From positions 1 to 64,000 of the forward strand of contig JANYET010000055.1 of NCBI GenBank assembly GCA_025359785.1: a DNA stretch of 64,000 nucleotides, written 5' to 3'. The notes below the pieces were generated by a model, which worked only from the letters and a program-made list of their open reading frames with translations, did not search any database and was not told where the DNA came from. The position numbers were made by a program, and so were the translations under genes. Source of the DNA: Alphaproteobacteria bacterium. Its GTDB lineage: Bacteria > Pseudomonadota > Alphaproteobacteria > Caulobacterales > Caulobacteraceae. Shown here piece after piece: positions 59,967-64,000 of this stretch; position 1 is the first letter of the stretch, and every line of letters starts with the position of its first letter.

Positions 59967-61475
59967 ATGACTGAGAAGAGCAAACAGATCGAGGGCCGCA
60001 CCGGTCCGTGGGAAATCGTCCTGGGGCTGGAGGTCCACGCCCAGGTGGTCTCCAACGCCAAGCTGTTCTCGGGCGCGGCCGTGGGATTCGGCGCCGGGCC
60101 CAACGAGCAGGTCTCGCTAGTGGACGCCGCCATGCCGGGCATGCTGCCGGTGATCAACCGCCACTGCGTCGAGCAGGCGGTGAAGACCGGCCTTGGCCTG
60201 AAGGCTCAGATCAACCTGAAGAGCCACTTCGACCGGAAGAACTACTTCTTCCCCGATCTGCCGCAGGGCTATCAGATCAGCCAGTACAAGCACCCGATCG
60301 TCGGCGAGGGCGAGGTCATCGTCGAGCACGACGACGGCTCGACCTTCACGGTGCGCATCGAGCGTCTCCATCTGGAGCAGGACGCCGGCAAGATGCTGCA
60401 CGAACAGGACCCCAACGCGTCCTACGTGGACCTGAACCGCGCCGGCACCGCGCTGATGGAGATCGTCTCCATGCCGGACATGAGAAGTTCAGAAGAAGCC
60501 GCCGCTTACGTGAAGAAGCTGCGGACCATCCTGGTCTATCTCGGCACCTGCGACGGCGACATGGAGAAGGGCAACCTGCGCGCCGACGTCAACGTCTCGG
60601 TCTGCCGCCCGGGCGCCTACGAGAAGTTCCGCGAGACCGGCGACTTCAGCCACCTGGGCACGCGCTGCGAGATCAAGAACGTCAATTCCTATCGCTACAT
60701 CCAGCAGGCCATCGAGTATGAGGCGCGCCGCCAGATCGAGGTCCTCGAGGATGGCGGCAAGATCGACCAGGAGACCCGCCTGTTCGATCCCGGCAAGGGC
60801 GAGACCCGCTTCATGCGCTCCAAGGAGGACGCGCACGACTACCGCTACTTCCCGGACCCCGACCTGCTGCCGCTCGACCTGGATCCCGCGTGGGTGAAGG
60901 CCATCGAGGCGACGCTTCCGGAGCTGCCGGACGCCAAGAAGGCGCGCCTGCAGTCGCAGTACGGCCTGACCGCCTACGACGCCCAGGTGCTGATCACCGA
61001 ACAGGCGAGGGCGGACTTCTACGAGCAGGCTGTGCAAGGGGGTTCAAAGGGCGGCCGTGACGCCAAGCTCACCGCCAACTGGGTGACCAACGATCTGGCC
61101 GCGCGGCTGACCGCCGGCGGGCTCGACATCGCCGATTCGCCGATCGCGCCTGACGGTATCGCCGAGCTGGTCCAGCTGATCGAGGAGGGCGTGATCTCGT
61201 CGAAGATCGCCAAAGACGTCTTCGAGCGGATGTGGGCCGGAGAAGGCTCGGCCTCGCAGATCGTCGACAAACAGGGCCTGAAGCAGGTTTCCGACACCGG
61301 CGAACTGGAGGCCATCATCGACAGGCTGATCGCCGAGAACCCGGGTCAGGCCGCCCAGGTCGCCGAGAAACCCCAGGCGATCGGCTGGTTCGTGGGCCAG
61401 ATCATGAAGGCCACCCAGGGCAAGGCGAACCCCGGCGTGATCAATCAGATGCTGAAAGCCAAACTCGGGGGCTAA
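59967..61475 (+). CDS. gatB: Asp-tRNA(Asn)/Glu-tRNA(Gln) amidotransferase subunit GatB
   Basis: A 502-residue GatB, the kinase/transamidase subunit that activates Glu-tRNA(Gln) or Asp-tRNA(Asn) with ATP and amidates it with ammonia from GatA. Seen are the N-terminal [35 protein letters not shown] (catalytic cradle), [18 protein letters not shown], the [15 protein letters not shown] stretch, and the C-terminal YqeY-like tail ([27 protein letters not shown], the tRNA D-loop binder). I chose the ATG at 59967; in-frame codons back to 59853 lie in the divergent promoter region. Same strand as gatCA but separated by two genes. Confidence 0.97.
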   Translation: MTEKSKQIEGRTGPWEIVLGLEVHAQVVSNAKLFSGAAVGFGAGPNEQVSLVDAAMPGMLPVINRHCVEQAVKTGLGLKAQINLKSHFDRKNYFFPDLPQGYQISQYKHPIVGEGEVIVEHDDGSTFTVRIERLHLEQDAGKMLHEQDPNASYVDLNRAGTALMEIVSMPDMRSSEEAAAYVKKLRTILVYLGTCDGDMEKGNLRADVNVSVCRPGAYEKFRETGDFSHLGTRCEIKNVNSYRYIQQAIEYEARRQIEVLEDGGKIDQETRLFDPGKGETRFMRSKEDAHDYRYFPDPDLLPLDLDPAWVKAIEATLPELPDAKKARLQSQYGLTAYDAQVLITEQARADFYEQAVQGGSKGGRDAKLTANWVTNDLAARLTAGGLDIADSPIAPDGIAELVQLIEEGVISSKIAKDVFERMWAGEGSASQIVDKQGLKQVSDTGELEAIIDRLIAENPGQAAQVAEKPQAIGWFVGQIMKATQGKANPGVINQMLKAKLGG

Positions 61476-61499
61476 TCCCTCCCCGTCACGGGGAGGGAT
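61475..61499. terminator. Hairpin between convergent gatB and RcnB-like gene
   Basis: Perfect 10-base arms ATCCCTCCCC/GGGGAGGGAT with a 5-base loop, starting at the gatB stop. No T tract, but it lies exactly between two convergent stops and belongs to the REP-like hairpin family. Confidence 0.6.
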
Positions 61500-61501
61500 G
61501 A

Positions 61502-62032
61502 TTAGTAAGGCACCACGTCGAAGACCTGGCCGGTCGACTGGGAGACCAGCGCATTGCCGCGCGCGGTGCGCACCCATTCATAACCGCGCGGCGCCGGACG
61601 CAGGCGCTGGCTGGCCGGATTCTGGATCACCGCGCCGGCGCCGGGGCCAAGATAGCCGCCGCGCCGCGGCGCCGCGCCGGAAACCCGCGGGTCATAGCGC
61701 GGGTCGATCCGCGGTTCGCCGCCGTAGTCGCCGCGATAGTCACCCCTGGCCTCGCCGCGGGGTTCGGCCGGCGCATAGCGGCCTTCGTTGCGAGCGTCTC
61801 CGCGATAGACCGGCGGCTCGGCGCGCGCGCCGGGCCAGCGGGCACCAGAATCGCCCCGTTGATCGCCCCGTTGATCGCCCCGTTGATCCCCGCGCTGTCC
61901 GCCGCGCTGCACCTGTTCGCTGCGTTGTGCTGCCCGGGCTTCGCGGCGCTCCTTCGCCATGGCTCCGCCCGCCGTCGCCAGCGGTCCGGCGACGAGGGAA
62001 ACGGCGGCCAGCAGAGCGATCAGGCGGCGCAT
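61502..62032 (-). CDS. RcnB-like exported protein with GDQR repeats
   Basis: A 176-residue periplasmic protein with a signal peptide (MRRLIALLAAVSLVAGPLA to GGAMA). A highly charged Arg/Gly/Asp-rich middle holds tandem RGDQ repeats (about residues 45-60) coded by a 12-base DNA repeat. The C-terminal region (RPAPRGYEWVRTARGNALVSQSTGQVFDVVPY) matches the RcnB family (Ni/Co homeostasis regulator of E. coli), whose typical mark is this RGYEWVR...GNALVS...G.V end. Metal specificity is not shown here; no rcnA efflux gene is nearby. I chose the ATG at 62032. Confidence 0.8.
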   Translation of the reverse strand: MRRLIALLAAVSLVAGPLATAGGAMAKERREARAAQRSEQVQRGGQRGDQRGDQRGDQRGDSGARWPGARAEPPVYRGDARNEGRYAPAEPRGEARGDYRGDYGGEPRIDPRYDPRVSGAAPRRGGYLGPGAGAVIQNPASQRLRPAPRGYEWVRTARGNALVSQSTGQVFDVVPY

Positions 62033-62107
62033 GTCGCCAATCTTCCTCAAAAACGCGTCCTCGGTCGATGCCACAATGCCAGACACGCCTGAACTGCGCC
62101 TGAACAA

Positions 62108-62312
62108 GGCCGCCGCTCCGCCACGGCGGCTTAACGGGTGAGGCGGTCTGCCCAGGCGCCGACTGCGACTTTTTAACCACCATGGCCAGATGAAGGCGAG
62201 ACAACGGCGGCCTTAACCATGTGTTCAGCGCCAGCCTGTTTCTCTCACGCTCGATACGGTCGGAGACGCGGTTCCAGAACGGAGCCCGCCGGCCAGGACA
62301 GGAAACTCGGTC
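62108..62312. other. Intergenic region before the Sel1-like gene
   Basis: About 205 bases with the promoter for the plus-strand gene and the divergent RcnB-like gene. No clear boxes or repeats seen. Confidence 0.4.
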
Positions 62313-62585
62313 ATGCTTGCGCAACTGCAAGTCGCCAAAGAAGGACTCCCACTGCCGAGTGCGGAAGCCACGGGCGACGAACTCTTCCGTCTGGGCCTGC
62401 TCTATTCGACAGGCCAGGGCGGCGCTCCGCTCGACTACGTCTCGGCTCACATGCTGTTCAACCTGGCCGCCATGCGCGGGTCCGTCGAGGCCAAGGTCTA
62501 CCGTAGGGAACTCTCCGAAGAGATGGCCTCCGACGAGGTGGCCGAGGCCCAACGCCAGGCCCGCGAGTGGCTCGCCCACGGCTGA
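62313..62585 (+). CDS. Small Sel1-repeat-like protein
   Basis: A 90-residue soluble protein built around one to two Sel1-like (TPR-related) repeats: ATGDELFRLGLLYSTGQGGAPLDYVSAHMLFNLAAMRGS and VEAKVYRRELSEEMASDEVAEAQRQAREWLAHG. The YxxGxG and MLFNLAAMRG pattern and the trailing R..ELS..M...EVAEAQ..AREW are typical of Sel1 families. It is too small for a full solenoid, so it may be an adaptor. No signal peptide. Neighbours: RcnB-like gene divergent, PEP-CTERM gene 138 bases downstream. Confidence 0.75.
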   Translation: MLAQLQVAKEGLPLPSAEATGDELFRLGLLYSTGQGGAPLDYVSAHMLFNLAAMRGSVEAKVYRRELSEEMASDEVAEAQRQAREWLAHG

Positions 62586-62722
62586 GGCGCGTCGGCCCCA
62601 TCCTCGCTTCAACTGCGAGGAATTCGCTTGTCGGGTGTGATGGCTTGCCATTTCCCCCAAGCCCGTGATGCTGGCGGTTGGGGCTGTGGCATGATGCCGC
62701 CCTGTGTAAGGGCGGAAATCGA

Positions 62723-63724
62723 ATGAAGACCAGGACTGGATTGTTTGCGGCGGTAGCGCTCGCTGTGATCGGCGCCGCGAGCCTGGCGCAGGCCGGCACG
62801 CTGACCGCTATCCCTTCGTACGTGGACCCCAACGGCGGAACCACAAAAGTGCTTGGGATCAACAATTCCGGCTGGATGACGGGCAACATCAATGCTGCGG
62901 ACGGCCTGTCGAGCCAGGACTTCACGCGCGACGCGGGCGGGACGTACTCACTGTTCTCCATCGGCGGCAACGCCTTCACCTATGGCCGCGCGATCAGCGA
63001 GACCAACGTCGTCTCCGGTTACGCGACCTCGGGCAACCTCAACGTCGCCGCCGAATACCAGCGGACCAACGGCGGGGCGGTGACCACGCTGACCAACCCC
63101 AACACCGGCAATCCGTTGCACGGCATCGCCCAGGGTACGAACGCCACGGGCGCCCAGGTTGGCGACTACTATTCCGCCGGCCCGCTCGGCCAGAATTCCC
63201 CGATCCTGGGCTACGTCCTGGACGGCGGTGTGCTCACCACGCTCTCGGGCCCGGCCGGCGCGACGCGGGTCGCGGCCCGTGGCATCGAGGACAACGGCAC
63301 GGTCGCCGGCTGGGCGATCATCGGCGGTTTCGCCCAGGGCTTCATCTTCAGTGGCGGGACCTACACCCTGTTCACCGACCCGGCGGGCGTCGGCGGCTCA
63401 ACCTATTTCGAGGACATCAACAACAACGGCCTGGTGGCCGGTGAGTGGACCGGCGCCGACGGCTTCGCCCACGCCTTCCAATTCGACAGCGTCGCCAACA
63501 TCTTCACCGACATCGTTGTCGCCGGGGCCACCAGCAGCCAGGCGTTCGGCCTCAATGACGCCGGAGACGTGGTGATCACCACGGACATCTCGACCGGGGC
63601 GCCGAACAACTTCGTCTACAACAATGCCGGCGTGCCGGAACCGGCGACCTGGGCGATGATGCTCACGGGCTTCTTCGGCCTCGGCGCGGTGCTCCGCCGT
63701 CGCCGCGCGGCCTTAGCCGTCTAG
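62723..63724 (+). CDS. PEPxxWA-CTERM protein with HAF-type repeats
   Basis: A 333-residue secreted protein. The signal peptide is MKTRTGLFAAVALAVIGAASLAQA. The body contains about six repeats of the HAF type (GINNSGWMTG, ISETNVVSGYA, GIAQGTNATGAQVGDYY, GIEDNGTVAGWA, DINNNGLVAGEW, GLNDAGDVVI), a probable beta-propeller-like exported repeat domain. The C-terminus has the sorting signal VPEPATWAMMLTGFFGLGAVL followed by RRRRAA. It should be cut and anchored or secreted by a PEP-CTERM exosortase encoded elsewhere. The ATG at 62723 is supported by GGGCGGAA upstream. Followed by a terminator and tRNA-Ser. Confidence 0.87.
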   Translation: MKTRTGLFAAVALAVIGAASLAQAGTLTAIPSYVDPNGGTTKVLGINNSGWMTGNINAADGLSSQDFTRDAGGTYSLFSIGGNAFTYGRAISETNVVSGYATSGNLNVAAEYQRTNGGAVTTLTNPNTGNPLHGIAQGTNATGAQVGDYYSAGPLGQNSPILGYVLDGGVLTTLSGPAGATRVAARGIEDNGTVAGWAIIGGFAQGFIFSGGTYTLFTDPAGVGGSTYFEDINNNGLVAGEWTGADGFAHAFQFDSVANIFTDIVVAGATSSQAFGLNDAGDVVITTDISTGAPNNFVYNNAGVPEPATWAMMLTGFFGLGAVLRRRRAALAV

Positions 63725-63799
63725 GCAGAGGCCGCATCCTCGGCTAGAAACCGCGATCCCGGCGCGGCCCTCACAGACAGGGTTCGCGCCGGGGCGACG

Positions 63800-63826
63800 A
63801 CGCGGGGTGAAATTCCCCGCGTTTTC
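63800..63826 (+). terminator. Rho-independent terminator after second PEP-CTERM gene
   Basis: Stem CGCGGGG/CCCCGCG with a TGAAATT-type loop, then TTTTC. It lies just before tRNA-Ser. Confidence 0.85.
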
Positions 63827-63831
63827 AACAA

Positions 63832-63921
63832 GGTGACGTGGCCGAGTGGCTGAAGGCAACGGTTTGCTAAATCGTCATACCCGAAAGGGTATCCAGGGTT
63901 CGAATCCCTGCGTCACCGCCA
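63832..63921 (+). tRNA. tRNA-Ser (anticodon GCU)
   Basis: A 90-base class II tRNA with encoded CCA. The acceptor arms GGTGACG and CGTCACC pair. The anticodon stem ACGGT/ATCGT holds the loop TTGCTAA with anticodon GCT (reads AGC/AGU). A long variable arm (TACCCGAAAGGGTA) and the T loop GGGTTCGAATCCC follow. Confidence 0.95.
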
Positions 63922-63958
63922 TCCTTCCTTGCGTCGCGGCCGCGGCCCGTCCGACCGC

Positions 63959-64000
63959 CTAGGTCACCGCCGCCCGGGCGCGGAACTCCGGCCGGTCCCA
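63959..64000 (-). CDS. Partial C-terminus of a gene entering from the right edge
   Basis: Thirteen codons read on the minus strand (WDRPEFRARAAVT) end in TAG at 63959-63961. This is too short to name a family. The frame stays open to the window edge and the codon choice is like its neighbours, so it is probably the 3' end of a real gene. Confidence 0.3.
   Translation of the reverse strand, partial: WDRPEFRARAAVT

Overview
The window is very GC-rich, densely coded bacterial chromosome of the order Caulobacterales, most like Phenylobacterium or a close Caulobacter relative. The call rests on several cell-cycle and polarity genes typical of that group in one stretch: mipZ (division-site placement), spmX (muramidase-like stalked-pole organiser) and the divK-pleD pair. 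Two PEPxxWA-CTERM surface proteins, an ATP12-type F1 chaperone and DUF1489 agree with an alphaproteobacterial chromosome. Nothing points to a plasmid, an intact prophage or a large island.

Layout. 1-3.2 kb: exported DUF1501 (cut by the window edge) and DUF1800 pair, then an ATP12-like chaperone. 3.2-9.9 kb: propionyl-CoA carboxylase subunits pccB and pccA around msrB, a DUF805 membrane protein and a SPOR-domain protein. 9.9-17 kb: lipB, a FliN-like gene, tRNA-Leu(GAG), a PEP-CTERM protein, mgtE, spmX, isovaleryl-CoA dehydrogenase and a DUF3574 lipoprotein-size protein. 17-24.7 kb: a penicillin-acylase-family enzyme, a tiny unannotated reading frame with an extreme Shine-Dalgarno sequence, a patatin phospholipase, DUF1489, mipZ, a J-domain protein and a D,D-carboxypeptidase. 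25-34.8 kb: a phasin with TGC-rich operator-like sites, RidA, a GDPD phosphodiesterase, an acyltransferase, a HIT protein, clpS-clpA, dinB and a ROK kinase. 34.9-42 kb: cystathionine beta-synthase and gamma-lyase (transsulfuration), divK-pleD, rpmG, a NUDIX protein and a TMEM175-like channel. 42-51.5 kb: rnr, topA, dprA and plsY with small exported proteins. 51.7-64 kb: an acyl-CoA synthetase, pyrB with a metal-site-less dihydroorotase, ruvX, gatC-gatA and gatB, a TlpA thioredoxin, an RcnB-like protein, a second PEP-CTERM protein and tRNA-Ser(GCU).

The genes are mostly housekeeping and do not form one large system. Coherent groups are acyl-CoA catabolism (pccA/pccB, ivd, acyl-CoA synthetase), Asn/Gln-tRNA amidation (gatCAB), pyrimidine synthesis (pyrB plus scaffold-like DHOase), sulfur amino acid interconversion, and Clp adaptor-chaperone proteolysis. 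Intergenic DNA holds several dispersed repeat families: a roughly 190 bp repeat present three times, paired REP-like hairpins, and a 123 bp element with inverted ends.

I found no clear new multigene system. The most notable unexplained signals are the 22-codon frame at 19366-19434 (minus strand) with a 13-14 base match to the 16S anti-Shine-Dalgarno, a tRNA-Leu 3'-end repeat flanking a PEP-CTERM gene, a 23-base tandem duplication of the mgtE stop-codon region, and an orphan terminator opposite topA.
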